Origin: Lineus longissimus
Lineage: Eukaryota; Nemertea; Pilidiophora; Heteronemertea; Lineidae
Reading direction: 5' to 3'
NCBI RefSeq assembly: GCF_910592395.1
Contig: NC_088322.1
Span: 5,391,431-5,455,430 of the forward strand
Length of the DNA: 64,000 nt
Below the pieces are notes generated by a model. The model saw nothing but the letters and a program-made list of their open reading frames with translations. It ran no database searches and had not been told where the DNA came from. A program made the position numbers and the translations under genes. This document shows, piece after piece, positions 1-8,973 of the stretch (its first letter is position 1; each line of letters begins with the position of its first letter).

Positions 1-104
1 TAACTTTGATGACCAAGCTTGCGCCCAAAGTTGGTAAAATTGATGCTTGTTTATGGACTGCGCTAGCGACCGGATAATTCGCCGTCGGCCATTTTGGCTA
101 CGGT

Positions 105-333
105 CCCTGAGTTGTTGTGGTTGGCAATTTTGCAACAAATCTCGCCATTTACGTTTGTTTTCTCCCTGTCTGGTCATTGGCCGTGAAAAAAATTATTTTG
201 AAAGTCACATTATGACATCGTAGTATGAATTCCACTGCAGTTTCGTTAGGCAGCAATGCTCATGTTTTTGGTTTGCAATCCTGTACTGTCTGTACACTGC
301 GCTGTGCATGGTTGTACTGTTGGCTGTAAAAAA
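105..333 (+). repeat. Direct repeat R1, copy a
   Basis: This stretch recurs at 1,022-1,222 in the same orientation with only scattered changes. Copy a carries about 30 extra bases (near 160-192) that copy b lacks. Both copies share the landmarks GGCAATTTTGCAACAAAT, CACATTATGACATCG and CAATCCTGTACTGTCTG. The pair flanks a block holding the short minisatellite at 796-1,014, so the simplest reading is a ~0.9-kb tandem duplication followed by divergence of the middle. No coding function is seen. Confidence 0.9.
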
Positions 334-795
334 CTGCGCTCAACTGCCAATTATGCATTAGTCTGGTGGACACGAGGTTGGCCTTAAACTTGCTTGAAAT
401 CGAAAATTTGGACAACACACGTGTACTACAGCGCAAACGGCAGCATTCTGACATATAGAAACATGTGGTCTGATTCTATTTTTACTTGTCATTTAGTGAT
501 CACGCGTCCAACCTCGTATGCAGGGTAATGTGGCTTTCTCATTGGTCGAACGTTAATTTTGTTCACAGCCTTATAAGGCACTTGAGCGCAACGCAGTATT
601 TCTCTGAAGGAGAAAAGCTTGATGGGTTATATCCGGTACGCGCGAGACTACCGCAAAAAGACTTATGGGTACGTACCGCCAGCTCCCCCGGTCTGTACAT
701 CTTGATTGTAGTATACTCGAGCATTTTTTCCCTAAATTCACAACAAATATTTAGCCCGGAGTTTAGCACAAACTTGAAAAAATAATGACTCCACC
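334..795. other. Unassigned stretch between R1 copies
   Basis: Apart from short open frames with no recognisable domain, nothing can be supported here. A frame of 99 codons at 486-785 overlaps another open frame on the opposite strand and shows no family resemblance. I see no hairpin ends or RNA gene signals. Confidence 0.5.
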
Positions 796-1014
796 CATGT
801 AGCGAAACGACCTACGATGTAGCGAAATTACCTACATCCATGTAGCGAAACGACTCCACCCATGTAGCGAAACGTCCTCCATGTAGCGAAACGACCGTAC
901 CCATCATGTAGCGAAACGACTCCACCCATGTAGCGAAACGACCTACCATGTAGCGAAACGACCGCCACATGTAGCGAAACGACTGGTAGCGAACTGGCAA
1001 TGTAGCGAAACAAC
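796..1014 (+). repeat. Interspaced minisatellite, core CATGTAGCGAAACGAC
   Basis: About ten copies of a 15-16 bp core (CATGTAGCGAAACGAC and close variants) start near 796, 816, 839, 861, 880, 905, 927, 947, 968 and 999. Spacing is 20-26 bp because the cores are separated by variable short spacers, many reading TCCACC or CTAC. The core is better conserved than the spacers. This is unlike a simple slippage minisatellite and resembles an array of protein-binding sites, but it may equally be a decayed tandem repeat. Confidence 0.9.
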
Positions 1015-1021
1015 AGTAAAC

Positions 1022-1222
1022 CCCTGAGTTGCTGTGGTTGGCAATTTTGCAACAAATTTCGCCATTTACGTTTGTTTACAATTATTTTGAAAGTCACATT
1101 ATGACATCGTAGTATGAATTCCACTGCAGTTTCGTTACGCAGCAATGCTCATGTTTTTGGTTTGCAATCCTGTACTGTCTGTACACTGCGCTGTGCATGG
1201 CTGTACTGTAGCTGTAAAAAAG
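1022..1222 (+). repeat. Direct repeat R1, copy b
   Basis: Second copy of the sequence at 105-333, same strand, lacking about 30 bases present in copy a. It begins immediately after the minisatellite. Confidence 0.9.
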
Positions 1223-1692
1223 ACAAAAACCATAGCCTAGCCCTATAAGGCTATAGGACAGGCTAAGAGTATAACTCAACAGGCCCTCATGATTCATTTG
1301 ATGGACACCTTATTTGATAGTACCTCATCATTAAGTCCACTAGATCCTGTTCTGTCTCATGTCGTAGACGATAGACAATTTTCAAAATGTAGTACACCAC
1401 TCGCTCATCTTTAAGCCCAGCTCTCGGCTCACATCATGTGGGCAGGGTTGGCTGTTGAGTGTTATGGTTCAGTCTGTGAGACTAATTTAAAGAGGTTACA
1501 CTTTTATTTTGAATTGGAAAACAGCCCACAGGACTGACTTTTCACTGAGTAATAAGTGTGCCCTTCGAAGGTTCAGTCTCTTTCTGGATTTGTTTCCATG
1601 GATGCCTTGTTCAGGATATCATCTGACCGATGCCTGATCAAGCACAGACTGTATCCGGTGGTGTACATTTCCCCGTCTATGTCACCCTTTTT
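1223..1692. other. Unassigned stretch upstream of element A1
   Basis: No open frame of note, no recognised repeat and no RNA signal. It ends in the short T run (1,688-1,692) into which the following Helentron-like element appears to be inserted. Confidence 0.5.
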
Positions 1693-1743
1693 AGCTCACC
1701 TCTTAGCAGAGGTGAGCTTATCCCATACCGTGGCGTCCGTCGT

Positions 1744-1820
<77 letters not shown>

Positions 1821-2860
1821 CGTCGTCCGTTAGCAGGGCACGTTTCGTAACTGTTGGAGCTATTGAGTTGAAACTTGGTACACATGTACCCTTATGTAAT
1901 GACACCTTGGAGACCAAGTTTCGGTCCGATTCGTTTCATGGTTTGGCCACCAGGGGGCCAAACGTTAAAAGTGAAAATATGCAATATCTCCCTTAATAGT
2001 AGTCGGGAAATTTTGAAAAAAATATGGTAGGTACTTCTAGCAAAGGTGCATCATATATCCTCCGGGTTTTTGATTTGACCTCCTTTTCAAGGTCACAGAG
2101 GTCAAATGGTGTAAATTGGCCGTTAGGATGTAACGATGGCACGTTTCTAAATTGCAATGACTATTGATACCAAATTTGGTACACATTTACCCCTTAGTCA
2201 GGTGATCTCAGGGACCGAAGTTTGGTCCAATATGATTCACCACTTGACCACCAGGGGGCAAAATCCAAAAACCTTAAAAATGTGATTATTCCTTAACTTC
2301 TTGCCCGATTGCCACCAATTTGATATCATGGGTACATCTTACCACCATACAGTATATGTCACACAGGTTTTTAATTTGACCTTCTTGTCAAGGTCACAGA
2401 GGTCAAATGGCGTAAATTCGCCGTCAGGCCGTAACTATGGCACGTTTCTTAACTGCAATGACTATTGATCACAAATTAAGTACACATGTACCCCTTGGTC
2501 AGGTGATCTTAGGTACCGAAGTTTGGTGCGATCTGATTTGCCGTTTGGCCTCTAGGGAGGGGGCCAAATCCTAAATTCTTCAAAATGCCATTATTCCTAG
2601 TAATGACTTGCCCGATTGGCACCAATTTTATATCATAGGTACATCTAATTCTAACAACCATTCAATGTGTCACCCGGGTCTTCTTTGATTTGACCTACTT
2701 TTCAAGGTCACAGAGGTCGAATGTACTGTAAATTGGCCATTTTGGGGAAATTGTAATTGCTTGGACCTACATCAAACCTAACACTACATGACACAATACC
2801 ATGCTCTTTATCCATCTTTCCTCCACATGAGGTGAGCACAATGGCCCTGGCCATTTCATT
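1693..2860 (+). mobile_element. HINE-A copy 1: full-length Helentron-like non-autonomous element
   Basis: The 5' end is a perfect hairpin at 1,693-1,718: AGCTCACCTC, loop TTAGCA, then GAGGTGAGCT. Near the 3' end GAGGTGAGC recurs (2,829-2,837), followed by a terminal hairpin AATGGCC-CT-GGCCATT (2,840-2,855) and TCATT. The arm shared between ends, the 3' hairpin and the T-rich flank fit the asymmetric termini of Helentrons and their non-autonomous derivatives (HINEs). The body holds a (CGT)n tract and three diverged ~300-bp internal repeats, recognised by CAAGGTCACAGAGGTC near 2,090, 2,390 and 2,705. No Rep-helicase is encoded. A nearly identical copy lies at 10,633-11,779. Family assignment is inferred from structure. 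Confidence 0.8.
1745..1820 (+). repeat. (CGT)n microsatellite inside HINE-A copy 1
   Basis: About 25 uninterrupted CGT units. The matching tract in copy 2 (10,685-10,739) is 21 bp shorter, which equals the whole length difference between the two elements (1,168 versus 1,147 bp). It produces long poly-Arg or poly-Ser frames that are not genes. Confidence 0.98.
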
Positions 2861-2864
2861 TTTT

Positions 2865-3130
2865 AGCTCAGCTGACAAAGTCAGCGGAGCTAGTCAAATA
2901 GCTATTCGATTGGTGTCCGTCCTTCCTTCCATCCATCCTGCCATCCTTCCATCTAGCCATCTGTAGACAAAGTTGGGCATTTTGTAATCATACAACCGAG
3001 GCACTTCAAATCTAGTCTTGCTTATAAACACCGCAGAAAATGTTGCTTACGGAAAAAAATTTGGGCGATTCGACTCAAATTCAGCTCCCCAGGGGGCAAA
3101 ATGCGTAAATGAAAAAACAATTTTTTGACG
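2865..3130 (+). mobile_element. HINE-B 5' end
   Basis: A hairpin at 2,865-2,891 reads AGCTCAGCTGAC, loop AAA, GTCAGCGGAGCT, with one mismatched pair. It starts four T residues after the 3' end of HINE-A copy 1. The inner arm matches the CAGCTGAGC that precedes the 3' hairpins at 6,256, 6,993 and 7,617, so these are taken as opposite ends of one family. The body continues with a TCC/ATCC-rich low-complexity stretch (about 2,920-2,965). The right limit is arbitrary: I cannot see where family B sequence stops. Confidence 0.65.
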
Positions 3131-4343
3131 CTCTATTCCAGCAGATAAAAGCTTGAAATAAAGTTGAAAAGGTTTTCATGATACAGAAGTTTTGATATAA
3201 AATAGATTAGTGTCGATTTATATCACCAGTTGGCGGTAGTGAGCAAAACTGTTGTTTGACCCCGGATGACCCCGCTTTAAATTTCCCGCCGAGGTTACCT
3301 GGAGTACTATCATCAAGAAAATGGCGGTGACCTTTTTATTTCTACCGGAGCGATGATTTTGTAAGTGACAAATTTTCTTTTTTAAGCCTTTACGGAAACG
3401 TATTTTGGTACGAAACTTCACACGTTTATAGAAAAGATCAATGAGAATGTGTTCAAATGCCCTTATAACGATGAGTTCAACAGAATTTGGTCAAAACAAC
3501 CTTCGAATGGAGTCAACTTTCTTTGCGAAATTGAAGCGACGACTTCATTATTTATTGTAATTTATGCAGATCTGAGTCCAGCTGATGGGTGATGTTCTGA
3601 TTTGTGTTCAAACTATTGGAAACTTCGGAAATTAGTTCTATTAGTGCTACTATTCTGCAGGAGTATATTATAGCCATTGATGTTGACAGCTAAAAGCACG
3701 AAAACTTTGTTCAGGTTTCTCGTCCAATCACGTGACCTCTCCAACACTCGATAATGCACTCTTTTTGTCCACGTTTTAGGCCAATCTTCGGCCTGAACAT
3801 GAAATCTAATAAGCGCAGTACTTAGATCAGATGTTTCTCTCGCCTTGAAAACTTTCCTGGGTAAAATCCATGGAGATTAGCCGAGTTAATCCACTTTTTC
3901 CGTGCCTAAAATCTCTGCCGCTGAATTCTATAAATAGAAACTATTAACATCGCGGCAGTGTGGTTCCCATTGTGCGCCCTCCCACTTCACATCATGTCAG
4001 GAACTTTTACGGAGAGAGAGGGCGTGCGGTAAGAAGAATGCCCAAAATGACGTCACGTTTTCCTGGCAATGTCTCAAGCATTGGGAAAGCATCTTTAATT
4101 CAGACAACGTTAGAACTAGAAAAACGAATATGTTATGCAAAATTAAAAGCAGATTTCACCACCAACCAGCCAAATCGGAATACGACGGCGCAAAATGTTC
4201 TCGCTTTCCTCCTGCTAAAAAACCTTGTTCCCGCACTCCTATTTTAATTTATGCCAAGGAATATGATATGATCTGTTTTCACTTTTTTGTAATTAAATGG
4301 TATTCATATAATGAGATCAATAGTAGTGTCCGTGTCAGATCCC
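3131..4343. other. Unassigned stretch, possible interior of element B
   Basis: No recognisable gene. Open frames of 95 codons (3,960-4,247) and 120 codons (4,130-4,492) overlap in different frames and show no domain. A perfect TGACGTCA lies at 4,048-4,055. The promoter-like cluster at 3,282-3,366 is listed separately. Confidence 0.4.
3282..3366 (+). promoter_or_regulatory. Promoter-like cluster: E2F site, YY1-like site, splice donor
   Basis: TTTCCCGCC (3,282-3,290) matches the E2F consensus. A YY1-like AAAATGGCGG follows (ATGGCGG at 3,321-3,327), then a strong 5' splice-donor sequence GTAAGT (3,361-3,366). This order resembles a TATA-less metazoan promoter with a short first exon. The ATG at 3,321 opens only an 11-codon frame, so any exon would be non-coding. 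No downstream gene was identified, and chance matching inside old transposon sequence is a real alternative. Confidence 0.25.
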
Positions 4344-4381
4344 ATCATGGAGGTATAAATAATTATTTATACCTCCATGAT
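4344..4381. repeat. Perfect 38-bp palindrome
   Basis: The arm TCATGGAGGTATAAAT (from 4,345) is exactly mirrored after a central AATT, and one further pair extends it to 38 bp. An uninterrupted palindrome of this size can extrude as a cruciform. It could be a relict hairpin terminus of an element, but I see no partner end nearby. Confidence 0.95.
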
Positions 4382-6255
4382 CCCATCGTTCAACTAGTCT
4401 TCTCTCCCCAGGTGCCTCACACGGACCTTCACGTCCCCATACTCAAGACCAACTCTTACAATATCGCCCTCAAAACAACCCTGGAGTCATGAATTCACAG
4501 GTGCTCTTGTGAAATCTCAGTTCTAGTTTATTCATCAAACTTTATCGAGGGTTATCGAATCGAATGGATGTGTCGATCGTCGGGGCGGATTGATATGTGG
4601 TTAGGTTGTGCGTCCAAGGCGATTAGGTCATTCAGTTAGTTTGAGAAAGATCATGATCATGAAGATGCGTGTTGTGTTATCATAACTGGAAAATAAGTTG
4701 AAGTTATTATTAGTACTACGATTCTTACATGAGTAAAAAGTAGACGTTTTAAGCAACACAATAATGTTACTCCCATAAAAAAAACTGTCAATTCTCCTTA
4801 CCACTCACAGAAGCCAAGCCATTGCTGTTAAGTTATGCAGGGGCTTAATCAATTACTTGCACTCCCTGTGGGGTGAATAACATTACCTTTTGAACGGCTT
4901 GCTGTAGGGGATGATTGGAACAGCCGGTATACCTGCTGACCTGCTGAACCGATGTTAATGTTATTTTCAATCCACAATTGCAGGTCACCTGATTTTCGAG
5001 ATTTCGCGGGAAATGAAATTGTAAACAAACACATGTGTGCAGTTCAAATGTAAACAAAAATGTATTTTTGGTACTTTTGGTTGCTGGACTTGGGTTTTCC
5101 CGCAGTTAGGAGCTGGATCAAATTGGTGGTCTATTGTGCTGTTTTAGTCAGAGGTAGCCCTTGATTATGAAGGGATTTTCAAATTAAGGTGACCATGGTC
5201 TTTTATGTGCTCAGCTCACCACAGCTTTCAATACTTGATGGATCTGATGAGGCGCGCGGAACCTGACATGGCCTTACCAAGGAGCTGCTCACGGTGCTGA
5301 ACATCTAGCTTGCCTGTCGACTAAGTGCCTTTTTGGCCGAGACATTGCTACATGTAGGAGGAGCACGCATTTTAAAGTTATAGTAGTGATAGTACAGTTG
5401 GTTCGAGCCATTTGGAAGCCGACATGTGAAGGCCTATCTGGGTTCTCCTTCTTCTCCGTATAAAAAGGGGCATATTGCTGACTAAGGAACAAGGCATATT
5501 GACATTGCTTCATCATCTGTATGGGACCAATTGATATACTTTTATATGCACGCATACATCGTGCCATTTCAGGGTCCGAGTCTGTGGACAATTGGTTAGA
5601 TTAATTTGTCTCTTCGATATTGCTCCTTTATTGCATTAGATTTTCATCGCAATTCGATCTATTCAAGATATAGCCAATTTGAACCTGTCTGCGCCAAGGA
5701 TAGATTGGTTCCAGATCGACTCACTATGACTAGGAATACGCAGTAGAGCACAATGTCATGAAAAACGACCCTTTGTATTGTAAATTCTAATCACCTGCAG
5801 GACAGGTCAATTTCTCTCAATAAAATTAATTTTGTTGACTCCTGTAATCTCTACCTTATTAAAAAAAAAAGAAAGTGGTGCTAGTCCCAAACTGGTAATT
5901 TCTATTTATTTTGACCTCTGTTAAATCAGGATACCTCTCAATTACAGACAGCATTTTGTATCCTTGTGCTGTACAACCCAGCCTGGACATACCACAGTTG
6001 TCCATGGAGAGGTCTCATCCTCTCTGACACTTTTTTTCTGTAAAGCTACTGATACAACATACTGAACTAGGGATATCTTCCGTTGCCTCCTGTAATATTT
6101 ACATACCATGGCTGATTAGTTCAATCATATTTCATCCAGCTGGCAGCTCTGCATTGGAAATTTTAGTGGTATAACGTGTTCTCTTGACCTTCAAACAGTA
6201 GTATAAAGCATATATTTACTACTTTATATCCTCAGTCCTATGTTATTAGGTCATC
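4382..6255. other. Unassigned 1.9-kb stretch
   Basis: Nothing gene-like can be supported. The largest open frame (100 codons, minus strand, 5,289-5,591) has no recognisable motif and no promoter or splice context. A paired E2F-site motif near 5 kb is listed separately. Near 5,910-6,020 there are phrases such as ACCTCTCAATTACAGACAG that weakly recall the Tigger-like element at 7.8 kb, too decayed to call. Confidence 0.4.
5006..5103. promoter_or_regulatory. Pair of opposed E2F-consensus motifs
   Basis: GCGGGAAA at 5,006-5,013 (inside TTTCGCGGGAAA) and TTTCCCGC at 5,096-5,103 are both exact matches to the E2F core, on opposite strands and about 90 bp apart. No gene start is visible beside them. 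Occupancy cannot be judged from sequence. Confidence 0.3.
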
Positions 6256-6287
6256 CAGCTGAGCGCCAGGCCCTTGGGCCTCTTGTT
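6256..6287 (+). mobile_element. HINE-B 3' terminus, first of three
   Basis: CAGCTGAGC is followed by the hairpin AGGCCC-TT-GGGCCT (6,268-6,281) and CTTGTT. This is the 3' end signature of the family whose 5' hairpin lies at 2,865. If the two belong together the element would be 3.4 kb. Alternatively this is a solo terminus. Confidence 0.75.
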
Positions 6288-6325
6288 ATTCAGTCAGTGT
6301 TAATTTCTCTTCTCTTTTTTTACAG

Positions 6326-6404
6326 ATTAACTGTTGTTGGTTATTGCAAGAGGAGTCGTTGGCACATTTCAAGTCCAGGAAAGCACTTGCTGTTCCCACA
6401 TTCA
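6326..6404 (+). other. Possible internal exon between splice signals
   Basis: A pyrimidine run ending in TTTTTTTACAG (to 6,325) looks like a splice acceptor and GTAAGG (from 6,405) like a donor. The 79 bases between are open in one frame, giving a peptide that includes QEESLAHFKSRKALAVP. An AATAAA follows at 6,539-6,544. I recognise no protein family and see no companion exon, so this is a weak suggestion only. Confidence 0.15.
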
Positions 6405-6456
6405 GAGTAAGGTGTGCTTACTCGTTTTACTGCTTTCCATTCCCGGAGAGCGTTAT

Positions 6457-6537
6457 CAAATATCTGCCGCAAGGCAACAAATATCTGCCGCAAGGCGCTT
6501 CAAATATCTGCCGAAAGGCATCAAATATCTGTCACAC
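6457..6537 (+). repeat. Four-copy short tandem repeat, CAAATATCTGCCGCAAGGC
   Basis: Copies begin at 6,457, 6,478, 6,501 and 6,522, spaced 21-23 bp apart. The fourth is diverged after CAAATATCTG. It lies directly downstream of the possible exon at 6,326-6,404. Confidence 0.9.
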
Positions 6538-6657
6538 CAATAAAGTTCATTTTGTTAACCAACTCTTTATCTTCTTTTCTTCACATACAAAAAAGACCGT
6601 CCCAAACATTTGGCTGCATCCACTTCATCAATGTCCAGACAACAGTCGGTTCATTTG

Positions 6658-6992
6658 ACCATTGTAAAGCACCAGGCCCCACCTCACAAAATACACTGTA
6701 ATAATTATGTACCTTGTGTCCATGTGCATGTTATTAGTTCCACCTACGCTGCATGAAGACAAGGACTCCACTCTTTGACGTCACCACACAACTCCTTGAC
6801 GTCATCACACACCCCACTACTGCAACGGCAACGTCATATAGCAGGGTGACGTCAACTCAGTACTTCAGCATGCACTGATATAGCAAGAAGGTCTTCGCAC
6901 CAGCACTTCTGCGTGCTAGACGTTATAGCTTCACGTTGCCTCATAATAACGGTACCGACACACACTTGGCCCTTGCCTTCACCTATCCATTT
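6658..6992. other. Unassigned stretch with CRE cluster
   Basis: No gene or element ends are visible apart from the cluster of CRE sites at 6,776-6,854. It ends at the second HINE-B 3' terminus. Confidence 0.4.
6776..6854. promoter_or_regulatory. Cluster of three perfect CRE palindromes
   Basis: TGACGTCA occurs at 6,776-6,783, 6,797-6,804 and 6,847-6,854, with a partial ACGTCA at 6,831-6,836. TGACGTCA is the full binding site of CREB/ATF-type bZIP proteins. The first two are 21 bp apart, about two helical turns. No adjacent gene start is recognised, and the cluster lies between two transposon 3' termini. Confidence 0.45.
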
Positions 6993-7024
6993 CAGCTGAG
7001 CGCCAGGCCCTTGGGCCTCTTGTT
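6993..7024 (+). mobile_element. HINE-B 3' terminus, second of three
   Basis: Same signature as at 6,256: CAGCTGAGC, hairpin AGGCCC-TT-GGGCCT (7,005-7,018), CTTGTT. The sequence upstream differs from that upstream of the first terminus, so this is not a simple tandem duplicate. Confidence 0.75.
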
Positions 7025-7616
7025 CACTTTCATACTAAACAACGCAGGTTTCCCTTCATGACCCAAGAATAATTCTTTAGACATTTTTAATGACTCGGAA
7101 TCCATGCACTCTGATTCTCCATAAATGGATGTATGGTTTGACCAATTCTTGCATGACATGTCCACCAAACAAAATGTGAATGCAGTCCGGCAAAGAGGAA
7201 CAACCAACCATTCACTTCGACTTTTAAAGGCTACATGGTTCCAAGAAAATACATTTATACTACCAAGTAAAAGGTTCATCCTACATTTTCGTTCATATGT
7301 AGTCTAGCATTTACTTGTTTTGGTAGCAAATACTGATTTCTAAAAATCCTTTGCTTTCACAAGAACTAAACTATTCCAATTTTTGAAGCATACTAAATAC
7401 TTCAAAATTTGGAGTAAAAGCTTATGCTAGTTTTTATTCATATGGCCCATCAACAGGTGCATACCATAAACCATGAGAATGTTCCAACAGTGGCATAATT
7501 ATGTCAACCAAAAACATTGGTACCGTAGTGAACGCAAAAGGATATCAAATACCATGGAGCATGCCATTTTCATGCATAATGAACTAAACACCGGGAAGAT
7601 ATTAATGATATTAACT
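7025..7616. other. Unassigned stretch between HINE-B termini
   Basis: AT-rich sequence without a recognisable gene, hairpin 5' end or RNA signal. The short frames at 6,992-7,279 (minus), 7,125-7,307 and 7,473-7,670 carry no motif. It is presumably element B interior or captured flank. Confidence 0.4.
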
Positions 7617-7647
7617 CAGCTGAGCGCCAGGCCCTTGGGCCTCTTGT
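7617..7647 (+). mobile_element. HINE-B 3' terminus, third of three
   Basis: CAGCTGAGC, hairpin AGGCCC-TT-GGGCCT (7,629-7,642), then CTTGT. It is the third 3' end of the same family in 1.4 kb, with no further 5' hairpin between them. Confidence 0.75.
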
Positions 7648-7832
7648 ATTTTGAATGCCATTGCTGGTAGCTGAACTGTTGTACTCGATCTTGGTTTGAT
7701 CAAGGTATTTGATTGGAACTATTGGTCTTTTCATGACAGAGAGTGAAAATGTGAGATTTCCCTAATTTTGTAGTTTGTCCACCGTAGTGTTGGTGGCAGC
7801 ACATGACGGTCTTGAATTAAAATATGGGAATA

Positions 7833-8629
7833 CAGTGGAACCTCCCTCAGCGGACACCTCTGCCAGGCGGACACCTCCACATTACGGACACGTCTGGCCA
7901 GGCCCGATTTTTTTCTAAGTAATTTCCAATAACAAAAATCTCTGTACGGCGGACACCTCTACTCCGAATTGCGGACAGGGCGATGGCCAATTTTTGGTCC
8001 AATTCCCTCCCAATTACGGACAGTAGGCAAAAACAATGGTTTCCCGCGTGCGCTTGGAGAGTCAAGTAGGCCCGACAGGTGAGATATTTGCGTAATTAAT
8101 CAACGTAATTACCCCATGGCATTGTGTTTTTGTATCCTAATTAAGCCGCGGCATTTGTTTACTCATCTTTTCAACTAATCACATAGGCCTATTGTGTCAA
8201 CGGACACTCATAAATCCACACGGTTTTGTCAGTGTTGCGGCGAATATGCGTTAGTAGAGAAATTAGAAAAAATTAATTATTAATCAAAGGTGGCCGATGG
8301 ACAGAAATTATGGTGTTTTTTTCACACATTATGACATGTCGAGGAGATTTTGCAATAAAAGGGGCACCTTTTACTAGAGAGATTATTCACTCTCTGAGTT
8401 CCAAAGTAGCTCACGTCATTCAATGCAACATCACAAGCAAATACCGATCAGCCGACCGGTTTAAAGTTTCTACGCTAGATGTCGACACAGAGAAAACCAA
8501 GACCTGCAAGGCGGGAACTTCAAATCCACCTATCGGACGATTTGGCATAACCTCTCTATTGCGGACACCTCTCTATTGCGGACACTTGGGCCCAGTCCCA
8601 TGGGTGTCCGCAATAGAGAGGTTGTACTG
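7833..8629. mobile_element. Tigger/pogo-like non-autonomous DNA transposon
   Basis: The left end begins CAGTGGAACCTCCCTC. The right end, read on the other strand, begins CAGTACAACCTCTCTA. Both are flanked by TA (7,831-7,832 and 8,630-8,631), the target duplication of Tc1/mariner-superfamily elements. CAGT..AACCTC termini are typical of the pogo/Tigger branch. Inside each end lie extra copies of a GCGGACACCTCT phrase (for example 7,850-7,880 and 8,553-8,590). The 797-bp length and disrupted frames leave no room for a DDE transposase, so it would need one supplied in trans. An interior stretch translates to CCGEYALVEKLEK before a stop and may be a transposase relict; that is speculative. Confidence 0.8.
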
Positions 8630-8631
8630 TA

Positions 8632-8852
8632 GTTCGCAATGAGTTTCTTGGTCAAGGTACTTGTTTCTAGGCCTAATTATGTGACTCCAGGTAGTAATTT
8701 CTTTTATTACCATAGAACGGAAGTGACATGTGACAAGGTGTTATGGATTTGAGAGTGTTCTCAATTTTGTATCATTTTACATTTTTTCAGAAACAGGGTT
8801 TATAGGAACCATCCAGCCGTTCTCTTCATTATTTCTTTGTATGTGTCACGCA
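8632..8852. other. Unassigned stretch
   Basis: Short, AT-rich and without recognisable features. It lies between the Tigger-like element and direct repeat R2. Confidence 0.4.
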
Positions 8853-8973
8853 TATTGGATAATATTATTCTTCTCCGCTCAATGGCAAAAAGAAAAATAC
8901 TGGTACCATCTAAGAATAGTATTTTGGTTATAAAATTGACTGAATTTCAGGTTATTGAAGAGTGTACATGTCA
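8853..8973 (+). repeat. Direct repeat R2, copy a
   Basis: This sequence recurs at 10,213-10,324 in the same orientation. Shared landmarks are TTATTCTTCTC, GGTACCATCT, ATTTTGGTTATAAA and TTGACTGAATTTCAGG. Copy b is a few bases shorter. The pair brackets a 1.24-kb block of foreign-looking pieces (an inverted A-like element and a LINE fragment). Confidence 0.9.

Noticed and set aside
1556-1996. Arg-rich or Ser-rich frames across the (CGT)n tract, and the similar frame at 10,652-10,915
   Set aside because: Translation of a microsatellite inside a non-coding transposon; frames exist on both strands.
5391-5415. GGTTCGAGCC resembling a tRNA B box
   Set aside because: Flanking bases do not form a T-arm and no A box or acceptor stem is found at the right distance, so no tRNA or tRNA-derived SINE is supported.
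5289-5591. 100-codon minus-strand frame
   Set aside because: No recognisable domain, no splice or promoter context, and a length expected by chance in sequence of this composition.
5905-6025. Possible second Tigger-like element
   Set aside because: Only loose resemblance to GCGGACACCTCT-type phrases; no paired ends and no TA flanks could be fixed.
8310-8642. 110-codon plus-strand frame overlapping the Tigger-like element
   Set aside because: It runs through the terminal inverted repeat and shows no transposase motif.
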